Assembly (NCBI RefSeq): GCF_007833635.1
Contig: NZ_CP031125.1
Coordinates: 620,001 to 684,000, forward strand
DNA from: Candidatus Pelagibacter sp. FZCC0015
GTDB lineage: Bacteria > Pseudomonadota > Alphaproteobacteria > Pelagibacterales > Pelagibacteraceae
Length of the DNA stretch: 64,000 bases
Direction of reading: 5' to 3'
The first letter of the stretch is position 1. Each line of letters begins with the position of its first letter. Under the pieces are notes generated by a model, which saw nothing but the letters and a program-made list of their open reading frames with translations, was not told the DNA's origin and made no database searches. Position numbers and translations under genes: made by a program. This document shows positions 52,914 through 62,530 of the stretch, piece after piece.

Positions 52914-55688
52914 ATGAATAAAATTCAAAAAACAGATCATTTTTATTTGATTGATGGTTCTGGTTATATTTTTAGAGCTTATTATGCTTTGCCTCCATTG
53001 ACTAGAAAAAGTGATGGACTTCCAACAGGCGCTGTAAGTGGTTTTTGCAGTATGTTATTTAAATTATTAGAGGACTCTAAATCTGATAATAACTTGCAAA
53101 AACCAACACATTTTGCAGTAATATTTGACTCAGCAAGAAAAACTTTCAGAAATGAAATTTATAGTGATTACAAAGCTAATAGGTCAGAGGCGCCTGATGA
53201 TTTGGCCCCTCAATTTGAGTATATAAGAAAATCAGTACTAGCATTCAATTTACCATCTGTGGATCTTCCTAATTATGAAGCAGATGATTTAATAGCCACA
53301 TATGTTGATCAAATCCTTAAAAAAGGTGCAAAAGTTACAATTGTCTCATCAGATAAAGATTTAATGCAGCTTTACAAAAAAGGGGTTCGAATTTTTGACC
53401 CCATGAAAAACAAATTTATAACCGAGGATGATGTCTTAAAAAAATTTGGAGTAGATGCTTCAAAAGTTATTGATGTGCAATCTTTAGCAGGAGATAGTAG
53501 TGATAATGTTCCTGGTGTTCCAGGGATAGGTGTTAAGACAGCTGCAGAGCTAATTAACAAATATGGCACTTTAGAAAATTTACTAAAATCTGCTAATGAG
53601 ATTAAGCAAAATAAAAGAAGAGAAACATTAATAGAGAATAAGGATAAAGCATTAATAAGTAAAAAACTTGTAACACTAGATCATAACTCTCCTGTTGATA
53701 GAGAGTTAAGTGAATTTAAATTGCAAAATATAGATAAGGATAAATTATACAAATTTTTAAGAGAAATGGAATTTAACAGATTGTTAAGCTCTGCAATTTC
53801 TGCTTATGGAGAACCTGAGCTAGAAAGTAATAAGATTGTAACTCAAAATCTAGAAAAACAACAAACGATAAATAATAAAAATTATTATTTAATTAATAAC
53901 TTAGACGAAATTGATAAATGGATAGAGGAGGCAGAAGAAGTTGGTGAAGTTGCTGTAGATACGGAAACCACCTCATTAGATCCTCACCAAGCAGATTTAG
54001 TGGGTATTTCTCTCTGTTCTAAAATTGGAAAAGCATGTTACATACCGGTTGGTCACAAGTCACCCAAGTGTCTAAAAAAAGATATAGTAATTAAAAAATT
54101 AAGAAAAATATTAGAAGATCCTAGTATAAAAAAAATAGGTCAAAATATAAAATTTGATTTTATCGTACTTTATAAGTGTGGAATAACGCTTTCATCAATG
54201 GAAGATACAATGCTGATGTCTTATGTCTTAGATGCAGGAAAAAATAGACATAATATGGATACTTTATCAGAAATTCATTTAGGACATAAACCTATTTCTT
54301 TTAAAGATATGGTAGGAACAGGCAAGAAAGAAATTAATTTTAGCGAGGTAGAATTAGATAAAGCAAAAGATTACGCTGCTGAAGATGCCGATATTACTTT
54401 TAGATTATACAAGAAATTTATCAAAAATTTAAAATCAGAAAAAATGATAAATATCTATGAAATTTTTGAAAAGCCATTAATTAAAATTCTTGCATTTATG
54501 GAAATAGAAGGAGTTGAAATTGATAGTAAGTTTTTAAAATCTCTTTCATCTAAATTCGAAAAAAAAATCCAAAAACTTGAAAAAGAAATATTTAAAATTT
54601 CTAAAAAAGAGTTCAATATCGCATCCCCAAAGCAATTAGGTGAAATAATTTATAATGACTTGAAAATAGCTGGTTTAAAAAAAACTAAAAAAGGAAGTTT
54701 TGCAACAAGTGCAAGTGTTTTAGAGGATTTAGCTTTTAAAGGTCACGAGTTTCCTAAATTAATTTTAGACTGGAGACAAGTTTCAAAATTAAAAAATACT
54801 TATTCAGATGCTTTACCAGAACATTTAAACCCAAATACAAAAAGAGTTCATACTTCGTTTTTGCTGGCTGCTACAACGACTGGAAGACTAGCATCTAGTG
54901 ATCCCAATTTACAAAACATACCAATTAAATCAGAAGATGGAAAAGATATAAGAAAAGCTTTCACTGCAAAAAAAGGGCACCTATTAATTTCTGCAGATTA
55001 TAATCAAATTGAGATGAGAATTTTAGCAGACCTAGCAGATGTAAAAGAACTGAAAAAAGCTTTTAAAAATAAAGAAGATATTCACTCTTTAACAGCCAGC
55101 CAAATATTTAATATTGATATTAAAAAAGTTAATCAAGATCACAGAAGAAAGGCTAAGGCTATTAATTTTGGAATTATTTATGGAATTTCGCAATATGGAT
55201 TAGCTAAACAAATAAATGTTTCTAATTATGAAGCAGAGGAATTTTTGAATTCATATTTTGCTAAATTTCCAGAAATTAAAGTTTATATGGATAATACAAT
55301 TAAATTTTGTAGGAAAAGTGGATATGTTAATAATATTTTTGGAAGAAGATCTCATTTTAATGGAATAAATGACAAAAACTTTAATGTCAGAAATTTTCAA
55401 GAACGTGCCGCAATTAATGCTCCTATTCAAGGTTCTGCCTCTGAAGTAATGAGATTAGCTATGATGAGATTAGATAAGAAATTATCAGAGGAAAAAAATT
55501 CTAATTCAAAAATGCTTTTACAAATTCATGATGAATTAATTTTTGAAATTCCAAAAAAAGACGAAAAAGTAATGATTAAATTAATTGAGAAAGAAATGAC
55601 CAGTGTAGCTCAGAGTGATTATCATTCTTTTTCAACTCCTTTAACAGTTGATATTAATGTTGGAGATAATTGGGGTATGTTACATTAA
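52914..55688 (+). CDS. polA: DNA polymerase I
   Basis: This is a full three-domain DNA polymerase I (924 residues). The 5'-nuclease domain shows FAVIFDSARKTFRNEIYSDY and PNYEADDLIATY. The proofreading 3'-5' exonuclease looks intact: EVAVDTETTSLDP, GQNIKFDF and YAAEDADIT. The polymerase domain has SADYNQIEMRILA (motif A), RRKAKAINFGIIYGISQYGL (motif B with the Phe) and LLQIHDELIFEIP (motif C). The 111-base upstream gap is A/T-rich and contains TATAAT-like sequence, but I cannot place a promoter with confidence. Confidence 0.97.
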   Translation: MNKIQKTDHFYLIDGSGYIFRAYYALPPLTRKSDGLPTGAVSGFCSMLFKLLEDSKSDNNLQKPTHFAVIFDSARKTFRNEIYSDYKANRSEAPDDLAPQFEYIRKSVLAFNLPSVDLPNYEADDLIATYVDQILKKGAKVTIVSSDKDLMQLYKKGVRIFDPMKNKFITEDDVLKKFGVDASKVIDVQSLAGDSSDNVPGVPGIGVKTAAELINKYGTLENLLKSANEIKQNKRRETLIENKDKALISKKLVTLDHNSPVDRELSEFKLQNIDKDKLYKFLREMEFNRLLSSAISAYGEPELESNKIVTQNLEKQQTINNKNYYLINNLDEIDKWIEEAEEVGEVAVDTETTSLDPHQADLVGISLCSKIGKACYIPVGHKSPKCLKKDIVIKKLRKILEDPSIKKIGQNIKFDFIVLYKCGITLSSMEDTMLMSYVLDAGKNRHNMDTLSEIHLGHKPISFKDMVGTGKKEINFSEVELDKAKDYAAEDADITFRLYKKFIKNLKSEKMINIYEIFEKPLIKILAFMEIEGVEIDSKFLKSLSSKFEKKIQKLEKEIFKISKKEFNIASPKQLGEIIYNDLKIAGLKKTKKGSFATSASVLEDLAFKGHEFPKLILDWRQVSKLKNTYSDALPEHLNPNTKRVHTSFLLAATTTGRLASSDPNLQNIPIKSEDGKDIRKAFTAKKGHLLISADYNQIEMRILADLADVKELKKAFKNKEDIHSLTASQIFNIDIKKVNQDHRRKAKAINFGIIYGISQYGLAKQINVSNYEAEEFLNSYFAKFPEIKVYMDNTIKFCRKSGYVNNIFGRRSHFNGINDKNFNVRNFQERAAINAPIQGSASEVMRLAMMRLDKKLSEEKNSNSKMLLQIHDELIFEIPKKDEKVMIKLIEKEMTSVAQSDYHSFSTPLTVDINVGDNWGMLH

Positions 55689-55738
55689 ATTTATAACATT
55701 GCCCAAATTAGGACAATTTAGTATTTTTAAACTACTTT

Positions 55739-56446
55739 ATGCAAAAACAAACAATAGCTTTAATTGATGATGATAGAAATATTTTAACAAGTTTGAGTAT
55801 CGCATTGGAAAAAGAGGGTTTTAAAGTTCAAACATACATTGATGGTGAAAGTGCATTAATCGGTTTGACCAGAATGCCACCTGATTTAGCAGTCATAGAT
55901 ATAAAGATGCCCAAGATGGATGGAGAAGAATTACTAAAAAAACTTCGAAAAAAAACTTCCTTACCAGTAATTTTTTTAACATCTAAAGATGATGAAATTG
56001 ATGAGTTGTTAGGTCTAAAGCTGGGTGCGGATGATTTTGTAAAAAAATCAGGAGGTTTTTCCATAAAAGTTCTAATTGAACGAATTAGAGTGCAGTTAAG
56101 AAAAAAAGATTCAAATAATATTTTAGAGGAAAATAAAAACCTGATATCTCATGGAAGATTAAAATTACATCCATCACAACTCGAGTGTGAATGGAATGGA
56201 AAACCGTTGCCTGATAAATTGACAACAACTGAGTTTTTAATAGTTAAAGAATTAGCAAAGAGACCTGGTATAATTAAAGAAAGAGCTCAGCTTATGGATA
56301 TAGCTTATCGAGAGGACACAGATATTGAGGATAGAACTATTGATAGTCATGTAAAACGAATTAGAAAAAAATTTAAAAAAGTAGATCCTGATTTTTCAGC
56401 TATTGAAACTAGGTATGGTAGTGGATATAGATGGAATGTTAGCTAA
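55739..56446 (+). CDS. chvI: OmpR-family response regulator, ChvI type
   Basis: This 235-residue response regulator has the receiver motifs ALIDDDRNI, the phospho-acceptor in AVIDIKMPKMDGEELL near residue 54, FLTSKDDEIDELLGLKLGAD and FVKKSGG. A winged-helix DNA-binding domain (TTTEFLIVKELAKRPG, DRTIDSHVKRIRKKFK, ETRYGSGYRW) follows. The long variant receiver and the overlapping kinase gene fit ChvI of the ChvG/ChvI envelope-stress system of Alphaproteobacteria. The usual downstream hprK/pts genes are replaced by ahcY here. Confidence 0.88.
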   Translation: MQKQTIALIDDDRNILTSLSIALEKEGFKVQTYIDGESALIGLTRMPPDLAVIDIKMPKMDGEELLKKLRKKTSLPVIFLTSKDDEIDELLGLKLGADDFVKKSGGFSIKVLIERIRVQLRKKDSNNILEENKNLISHGRLKLHPSQLECEWNGKPLPDKLTTTEFLIVKELAKRPGIIKERAQLMDIAYREDTDIEDRTIDSHVKRIRKKFKKVDPDFSAIETRYGSGYRWNVS

Positions 56447-57987
56447 TGTTTAGTAAATACTTAAAAACTCTTTCTATATTAAAGAAATTTTTATTTATAA
56501 ATTTTGTTATTTTTACAATTATTGGACTATTTACATTCGTATATCTAAATAATATTCAGCCAAGTTTAATAAAAAAAAAATCTCAAAATCACTCAAACAT
56601 TATTAACAACACAATTGATAATATTTTAAGGCTAGATGTAAAATTCCAATCTGATGATATTAGAAGATTTTTATTTTCTACAAGGTTTATTTTCCAAAAT
56701 TTAGATAGAGTAATATTTTTTGATGATCAACTTAACCTTATTGGAGACACTGATACTTTAGATCTTGATCCAAGATCATTCTCTACACGACTTGATAAAA
56801 TTGAATTTGAAAGTTTAGATAATGAGGAAATAGAAAAAACTATTGAGGAAAAAAATATAAAAATTGACGAAAAAAAATCTGTTTCATTCAAAGATATATT
56901 AAAAAATTATTCTAGTTCTGAAAATTTAGGGGCTACTTACACATTTATTCAAGAAGATTTTAATCAATTTAATGTAACAACTATTAAGAATGTTACAAAG
57001 AATGAGATTAATGTTGGTTATGTAGCTATTACAGAAAATGCTAATGAAATAAAGACAGCGATAGATGAGAGAAAAGCATTTGTAATAAGAACAGCTATAT
57101 CTGTAGGATTTGTAATATTAATTTTTTCTTTTGTGTTAAGCAGATATTTTATTAAACCTATACAAAATCTCGTTGGATATACAATTCGCATTAAAGAAAA
57201 AAGTCAAGCCAAAACAGGTATTGAAAATCTTAAAAAAAGAAATGATGAATTGGGACTTTTATCAAATTCTTTAGAGGATATGACTAATGAGCTTCAAAAT
57301 AGAGTTACGCATGCAGAAAATTTTTCTACAGATTTGGTTCATGAGATAAGAAATCCACTAGCATCTTTAAAAAGTGCATCAGAAATTTTACAAGACACAA
57401 ATGATAGCGAACAAAGAAATAGATTATTAAATATACTTAGTCATGATGTACAAAGAATAGAAAGATTAATTACTGATTATTCACAAATGTTAAAGGATGA
57501 AGTTGCTTTAAGTAAAGAAAAAATGAAAAAAATTGATATTGAACCTATCATTCAATCAGTTGTTGATGATTATAATAACATTCATCAAGTGAAAAAAGGA
57601 ATTAAAATTGAATATAAAAATGATGGAAAAGATAAATATTTAATAAATGGTATAGAAAACAGAATTGAACAAATTATTGCAAATTTATTAGATAATTCAA
57701 TATCATTTAGTAAAGACGGTGCTAATGTTTTTGTTGATGTTTCTACGAATGAAAAAAATCAAATATCAATCAAAATTATTGATGAAGGACAAGGATTTAA
57801 AGAAAAAGACACATCAAGAATATTTAAAAGATTTTATAGTAATAGACCTGAAAAATTTGGAGAACATTCAGGTTTAGGTTTAAATATAGTTAAGAATTTG
57901 GTTGAATTACACGATGGTGAAATTGTAGCATCTAATCGTATTGATAAAGAAGGAGCTATGATTGAGATAAGATTTCCCAATGTTTAA
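56446..57987 (+). CDS. chvG: Sensor histidine kinase, ChvG type
   Basis: This membrane histidine kinase (513 residues) has a first membrane segment near residues 15-35, a periplasmic sensor region to about 210, a second segment near 211-233, and a HAMP linker. The phospho-acceptor His is in DLVHEIRNPLASLKSASEIL near residue 299. The ATPase domain shows NRIEQIIANLLDNSISFS (N box), IIDEGQGFKEKD (G1) and HSGLGLNIVKNLVELH (G2). The start overlaps the chvI stop by one base, so they are surely a pair. Confidence 0.9.
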   Translation: MFSKYLKTLSILKKFLFINFVIFTIIGLFTFVYLNNIQPSLIKKKSQNHSNIINNTIDNILRLDVKFQSDDIRRFLFSTRFIFQNLDRVIFFDDQLNLIGDTDTLDLDPRSFSTRLDKIEFESLDNEEIEKTIEEKNIKIDEKKSVSFKDILKNYSSSENLGATYTFIQEDFNQFNVTTIKNVTKNEINVGYVAITENANEIKTAIDERKAFVIRTAISVGFVILIFSFVLSRYFIKPIQNLVGYTIRIKEKSQAKTGIENLKKRNDELGLLSNSLEDMTNELQNRVTHAENFSTDLVHEIRNPLASLKSASEILQDTNDSEQRNRLLNILSHDVQRIERLITDYSQMLKDEVALSKEKMKKIDIEPIIQSVVDDYNNIHQVKKGIKIEYKNDGKDKYLINGIENRIEQIIANLLDNSISFSKDGANVFVDVSTNEKNQISIKIIDEGQGFKEKDTSRIFKRFYSNRPEKFGEHSGLGLNIVKNLVELHDGEIVASNRIDKEGAMIEIRFPNV

Positions 57988-57994
57988 TCTTATG

Positions 57995-58022
57995 TTGATA
58001 AATAAAATCCTATATGTATAAA
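57995..58022 (+). promoter_or_regulatory. Probable promoter giving a leaderless ahcY transcript
   Basis: TTGATA (57995-58000) and TATAAA (58017-58022) are spaced by 16 bases in the 42-base chvG-ahcY gap. Only 7 bases separate the -10 from the ahcY ATG at 58030, so transcription should start on or next to the start codon. No Shine-Dalgarno sequence is present. Confidence 0.62.
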
Positions 58023-58029
58023 GCTTGCC

Positions 58030-59316
58030 ATGGAAGATTATAAAGTAAAAGACATATCTCAAGCGAATTTTGGTAGGAAAGAAATTTCAATAGCAGAAAG
58101 TGAAATGCCTGGTTTAATGGCTTTAAGAGAGGAGTATTCTAAAGAAAAACCATTAAAGGGTGCAAGGATTATAGGATGTCTTCATATGACAATTCAAACT
58201 GCTGTATTAATAGAAACTTTAGTTGCATTAGGTGCTGAAGTAAGATGGTCTTCATGTAATATTTTTTCAACTCAAGATCATGCAGCTGCTGCAATTGCTA
58301 AGGTTGGAATCCCTGTTTATGCCTGGAAAGGTGAAACTGAAGAGGAATATTTATGGTGCATTAAACAAACTATAGTTGGAAAACCTGACTGGAAGCCTAA
58401 CATGTTATTAGATGACGGTGGTGATTTAACAGCTATCATGCACAACGAATATCAGGATTTAATGAAAGATATTAAGGGTGTTTCAGAGGAGACTACCACT
58501 GGAATTAAAGCACTAAATAAAATGGAAAAAGATAATTCGCTTTTAGTTCCAGCAATAAACGTGAATGACTCTGTCACAAAATCAAAATTTGATAATTTAT
58601 ATGGATGCAGAGAAAGCTTAGTTGACGGAATAAGAAGAGCTACTGATGTAATGATGTCTGGAAAAATTGCAATTGTTGCTGGTTTTGGAGACGTTGGAAA
58701 AGGAAGTGCTGCATCTTTAAGACAAAGTGGAGCTAGAGTTTTAGTTACAGAAGCAGATCCAATTTGCGCTCTCCAAGCTGCAATGGAAGGTTATGAAGTG
58801 GTATTAATGGAGGAGGCTATAAGTAGAGCTGATATTGTTGTAACAGCAACAGGTAACAAAGACATTGTTACCGCAGATCATATGAGAGATATGAAAGATA
58901 GAGCAATTTTATGTAATATTGGTCACTTTGATAATGAAATACAAGTTGAAGCTCTTAGAAATTATAAGTGGACTGAAGTAAAACCTCAAGTGCATGAAAT
59001 AGAGCTGCCAAGTGGTAAAAGAATTATTCTTTTAGCTGAAGGAAGATTAGTTAATCTTGGTTGTGCAACAGGACATCCAAGTTTTGTAATGAGTGCATCA
59101 TTTACTAATCAAGTAATTGCTCAAATAGAACTATGGCATAATCATAAAAATTATGAGAATAAAGTTTACGTGCTTCCAAAACATTTAGATGAAAAAGTAG
59201 CAACTCTGCATTTAAAAAAGGTTGGGGCAAAACTAACAAAATTATCAAAAGAACAAGCGGATTATATAAGCGTTGGAACAGAAGGTCCTTTCAAACCAGA
59301 TGCCTATCGCTATTAA
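58030..59316 (+). CDS. ahcY: S-adenosylhomocysteinase
   Basis: AhcY reversibly hydrolyses S-adenosylhomocysteine to homocysteine and adenosine, clearing the product of SAM-dependent methylation. [39 protein letters not shown] and [17 protein letters not shown] lie in the substrate domain. [20 protein letters not shown] (near 216) binds [13 protein letters not shown] follows, and the C-terminal [13 protein letters not shown] is the conserved NAD-contacting tail. The 428 residues are standard. It overlaps tsaE by 17 bases. Confidence 0.98.
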   Translation: MEDYKVKDISQANFGRKEISIAESEMPGLMALREEYSKEKPLKGARIIGCLHMTIQTAVLIETLVALGAEVRWSSCNIFSTQDHAAAAIAKVGIPVYAWKGETEEEYLWCIKQTIVGKPDWKPNMLLDDGGDLTAIMHNEYQDLMKDIKGVSEETTTGIKALNKMEKDNSLLVPAINVNDSVTKSKFDNLYGCRESLVDGIRRATDVMMSGKIAIVAGFGDVGKGSAASLRQSGARVLVTEADPICALQAAMEGYEVVLMEEAISRADIVVTATGNKDIVTADHMRDMKDRAILCNIGHFDNEIQVEALRNYKWTEVKPQVHEIELPSGKRIILLAEGRLVNLGCATGHPSFVMSASFTNQVIAQIELWHNHKNYENKVYVLPKHLDEKVATLHLKKVGAKLTKLSKEQADYISVGTEGPFKPDAYRY

Positions 59317-59749
59317 AGATAGCACAATCGATATCACTTCAGAGAAGTTAACTAAAGAATTAGCTAAAGCATTTGTAAAACATCTTAAAGGTGGTGAGTT
59401 TATTTTTTTATATGGAGAGATGGGTGTTGGTAAAACAACCTTTATTAAATATTTTATAAATGAGTATCAAAAAATAAATAATTTGACACAAACAGAAATT
59501 ACAAGCCCTACTTTTAGTTTATTAAATGAGTATCAGGTGAAAGATATAAGAATAAAACATTATGATTTATTTAGAATTAATAGGAAAGAAGATATCAATA
59601 ATTTAGATATTTTTGAAAAAGATAATAAATTAATAACATTTATAGAATGGCCACAATTGATTGCTGATAAACAAGATATAAAATTTATAACTTTATCATT
59701 TAATTATTTAAATCAATTAAATGATAGAACTGTAGATATAAAAGTTTAA
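59300..59749 (+). CDS. tsaE: tRNA threonylcarbamoyladenosine biosynthesis ATPase
   Basis: TsaE is the P-loop ATPase that works with TsaB/TsaD in t6A modification of tRNA. The Walker A motif is [17 protein letters not shown] near residue 36, and [35 protein letters not shown] and FIEWPQLI follow. I chose ATG 59300, which gives 149 residues with a normal TsaE start; a frame open to 59273 lies further inside ahcY. amgK follows after about 16 bases, a common alphaproteobacterial order. Confidence 0.92.
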   Translation: MPIAIKDSTIDITSEKLTKELAKAFVKHLKGGEFIFLYGEMGVGKTTFIKYFINEYQKINNLTQTEITSPTFSLLNEYQVKDIRIKHYDLFRINRKEDINNLDIFEKDNKLITFIEWPQLIADKQDIKFITLSFNYLNQLNDRTVDIKV

Positions 59750-59765
59750 ATTAAAACTTATTTTG

Positions 59766-60710
59766 ATGAAAAGCTTAGCAAAATTGAAAAAAATAAAAGG
59801 GGACGCATCTTTTAGAGAATTTTATAGAAACAAAAAAAATAAATCCATTATTGTAGTATCTAAGAAAGAAAAGTTAAAAAATCTTTTAATTTACGATGCG
59901 ATAAATAAAATTTTAATTAAAAATAAAATTTTATCACCAATTCTATTAAGTGAAAATTACATTAATAATTATATAGAAATAAATGACTTTGGAGATCAAA
60001 CTTTGTTTCAAATTTTAAAAAAAAAAAAGAATAATAAATATGTCATTTTTAAAAAGATAATAAAAATTTTAAATAAAATACAATTAATAAAAGATAAAAA
60101 AGTAAAAAATTTTAAAAACAAATTATATAAAGTTCAAGAATATAATAACAAAATTTTGTTTGATGAAACTAAACTTTTTTGTGACTGGTATGCACCAAAG
60201 AAATTATCTAAATTTAAAAATATTAAATTTAAAAAGAAATTTAAATCAGAGGTAAAAAATTTATTGTCAAAATTAAATTACAAAAATGATACATTTGTTC
60301 ATAGAGATTTTCATGTTTCAAATTTTATGTATCACAATAAAAAAATTGCAGTAATAGATAGTCAAGATGCACTAATTGGCAATAGAGCTTACGATTTAGC
60401 ATCCTTAATTGACGACGTAAGATTAAAAACACCCAATGAATTAAAAGATAAAGTATTTAAGTTTTATGTCAAAACAAATCAAAAAATTGATTTAAAAAAA
60501 TTTAAAAAAGATTTTGAAATTTTATCTGTTTTACGGAATTTAAAAATAATTGGTATATTTATGCGTTTAGCTGTTAGAGATAATAAAAAAAAATATCTTA
60601 AATTAATTCCTTACGCCTGGGAATTGATTAATTATAGAATTAAAAAGCAAAATGAATTCAATAATTTGATGTTGCTATTAAAAAATAATTTTCCAAAATT
60701 TATAAGGTAG
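59766..60710 (+). CDS. amgK: Sugar kinase of the aminoglycoside-phosphotransferase fold, AmgK-like
   Basis: This 314-residue protein has the aminoglycoside-phosphotransferase/choline-kinase fold. The catalytic loop FVHRDFHVSNFMYH and the metal-binding VIDSQDALIGNRAYDLASLI are clear, and the N-terminal GDASFREFYRNK is the ATP-binding lobe. The following gene is a MurU-like nucleotidyltransferase, and AmgK is the anomeric MurNAc/GlcNAc kinase that works with MurU in peptidoglycan recycling. The protein is very Lys/Asn/Ile-rich. The assignment rests on fold plus neighbour. The start is the ATG at 59766, with a TTG one codon earlier. Confidence 0.83.
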   Translation: MKSLAKLKKIKGDASFREFYRNKKNKSIIVVSKKEKLKNLLIYDAINKILIKNKILSPILLSENYINNYIEINDFGDQTLFQILKKKKNNKYVIFKKIIKILNKIQLIKDKKVKNFKNKLYKVQEYNNKILFDETKLFCDWYAPKKLSKFKNIKFKKKFKSEVKNLLSKLNYKNDTFVHRDFHVSNFMYHNKKIAVIDSQDALIGNRAYDLASLIDDVRLKTPNELKDKVFKFYVKTNQKIDLKKFKKDFEILSVLRNLKIIGIFMRLAVRDNKKKYLKLIPYAWELINYRIKKQNEFNNLMLLLKNNFPKFIR

Positions 60711-60714
60711 AGTA

Positions 60715-61404
60715 GTGAGAATAAATACAGCTTTAATTTTATGTGCAGGTTTTGGTAAGAGATTAAACCCAATTACTTTAAATACTCCTAAACCCTTATT
60801 AGAGATTAAAGACGTAAGTATGCTGGAGAGATGTATTAATTTAATCAAAAAACTTGGTATTCAAAAAATCTTAATAAATACTTTTTATTTAAAAGATCAA
60901 TTTTCAGTGTTTTTAAACAGTAAAAATTTTAATATTGATATCAAAATAATTGAGGATGGTGAGCATATTTTAGATACAGGAGGAGGTATTCAAAATATGA
61001 TTAAAGACTCTAATGAAAAGGATTTTATGATTTTTAATCCAGATACAATCTGGAGTAATGACTATAAAGATGAGATATTAAAAATGGAAAAAATGTATTT
61101 TTCTGAAAAATTAGAAAACATTCTTCTTTTAGTAAATAAAAAATTTAGTTTTGATAAAAAGTTAAAAGGAGATTTTAATTTAAAAAATAAATTAATTAAC
61201 AAAGAAGCTGATAAAGAATTTATTTTCATTGGATGTCAAATAATTAACAAAAAATTATTTATTAAAGAGAAAATAGAAAATTACTCAATTTTAGAAATTT
61301 GGAATAATTTATTAGATCAAAAAAAATTATTTGGTTATGAAAGCCAAAAAGATTTTTATCATTTAACTGATCTGGATATTTTTAAAAAACTAAAAGATCT
61401 TTAG
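60715..61404 (+). CDS. murU: Sugar-phosphate nucleotidyltransferase, MurU-like
   Basis: This nucleotidyltransferase (229 residues) has the N-terminal signature ALILCAGFGKRLNPITLNTP and KPLLEIKDVSM, then LDTGGGIQNM and FNPDTIWSND with the metal-binding Asp. MurU converts MurNAc-1-phosphate to UDP-MurNAc in the AmgK-MurU recycling route that bypasses de novo UDP-MurNAc synthesis. The start is GTG at 60715 with AAGG upstream. Other NDP-sugar pyrophosphorylases share the motif, so the name depends on the amgK neighbour. The 3' end overlaps convergent gpmA by 23 bases. Confidence 0.83.
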   Translation: MRINTALILCAGFGKRLNPITLNTPKPLLEIKDVSMLERCINLIKKLGIQKILINTFYLKDQFSVFLNSKNFNIDIKIIEDGEHILDTGGGIQNMIKDSNEKDFMIFNPDTIWSNDYKDEILKMEKMYFSEKLENILLLVNKKFSFDKKLKGDFNLKNKLINKEADKEFIFIGCQIINKKLFIKEKIENYSILEIWNNLLDQKKLFGYESQKDFYHLTDLDIFKKLKDL

Positions 61405-62089
61405 CTCTTTCTTGATCAAGATATTTGCAATTAGAAATTTTGCTGTTTTCTAATTCTATTAAAAGTGGGTTTCCTGTTGGAATTTCAAGTTTAGATATCT
61501 CATTGTTATTTAAATTAAACAAATATTTGCAAAGAGCTCTAATGGAGTTTCCATGTGCAGAAATGAGAATATTTTCACTTGTTTTGTATTCTATCTCTTT
61601 GCTATAAAATTTTATTACTCTTTCATATGTATCTTTTAGTGACTCAGTGTTAGGAATATTTTCTAAAGGAATTTCTTTATAAGTTTCAATATTTAGCGGA
61701 TGAAATGGATTTTTTTTATCTAAAGGGTCAGGTCTAAGATCCCAGGAACGTCTAAATTGATGAACTTTTTCTTCTCCAAGTTTTACTTTCATTTCATCTT
61801 TATTTAATCCTGTAAGAGCTCCATAATGTCTTTCATTTAATTCCCAGGCATTCTTAACTTTTTTAAAATCTTGTAATTCTTCCTGTATAATTTTTAAAGT
61901 ATTTTTAGCTCTTAATTGAAAAGACGAGTAATACAGATTAATCTCAATTTTTTCTTGTTTTATTAATTTACCAGCTTTTTTTGCCTCTAATTTTCCATCT
62001 TCAGTTAGATCGACGTCGACCCATCCAGTAAATTTCTTTTTAAGGTTCCATACACTTTGACCATGTCTTATTAAAATTAAATAACTCAT
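61382..62089 (-). CDS. gpmA: 2,3-bisphosphoglycerate-dependent phosphoglycerate mutase
   Basis: GpmA interconverts 3- and 2-phosphoglycerate. The N-terminal LILIRHGQSVWNLKKKFTGW carries the phosphohistidine. NERHYGALTGLNKDEM, SWDLRPDPLD, the second histidine in ISAHGNSIRALCKYL and PTGNPLLIEL are diagnostic; the 235 residues fit. It stands alone on the minus strand, convergent with murU and divergent from the VanZ-like gene. Confidence 0.96.
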   Translation of the reverse strand: MSYLILIRHGQSVWNLKKKFTGWVDVDLTEDGKLEAKKAGKLIKQEKIEINLYYSSFQLRAKNTLKIIQEELQDFKKVKNAWELNERHYGALTGLNKDEMKVKLGEEKVHQFRRSWDLRPDPLDKKNPFHPLNIETYKEIPLENIPNTESLKDTYERVIKFYSKEIEYKTSENILISAHGNSIRALCKYLFNLNNNEISKLEIPTGNPLLIELENSKISNCKYLDQERAKDLLVF

Positions 62090-62134
62090 TTGTTTATCTT
62101 TTAAATCAATTTGATAAATAAAACTATATTATTA

Positions 62135-62530
62135 ATGATTAATTATTTTTCGAAATATAAATTTATTTTTTATATATGCAATTTGATTTTAATTGTTTTG
62201 TATTTGTTTCCAGGTAGTTTGCTTGGCTGTTATGTTTATGATGATTGTAAAATCCAGCCTCAAATAACTGCAAACTTTATTGTTTCAACAAATCATTTGT
62301 ACGCCTATATAGTGCTTTCAGTTATTGGTTTTCTAACTTACCGAAAAAGTAATCAATTCAATATTTTAAGTATATACTTAATATTTTTATCTATTGTGCT
62401 TGAAGTTTTACAATACTTTGTACCCAATAGAAGTTTTGAATTTTCAGATTTATTTGGAAATCTATCGGGTGTAATTATAGCTATAATTATATTTTATTTT
62501 TTTAAAAAAAATGAAAATTTTAAAAATTAA
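62135..62530 (+). CDS. VanZ-like membrane protein
   Basis: This small membrane protein of about 131 residues has four hydrophobic segments. The C-terminal half reads IVLEVLQYFVPNRSFEFSDL followed by FGNLSGVIIAIIIF, the usual core of VanZ-like proteins (a glutamate before Q, then D and N-x-x-G in helices). The function of this family is not established in such bacteria. I prefer ATG 62135 to the TTG at 62111 in the same frame. The 3' end overlaps the lipoprotein gene by 20 bases. Confidence 0.72.
   Translation: MINYFSKYKFIFYICNLILIVLYLFPGSLLGCYVYDDCKIQPQITANFIVSTNHLYAYIVLSVIGFLTYRKSNQFNILSIYLIFLSIVLEVLQYFVPNRSFEFSDLFGNLSGVIIAIIIFYFFKKNENFKN

Noticed and set aside
59273..59299. Upstream start of tsaE inside ahcY
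   Set aside because: ATG 59300 gives a standard TsaE N-terminus and a smaller overlap.
41217..62100. Many A- and T-runs that look like terminators
   Set aside because: Runs of six to nine A or T occur throughout coding sequence in this A/T-rich genome; without a stable stem they are not evidence for termination.
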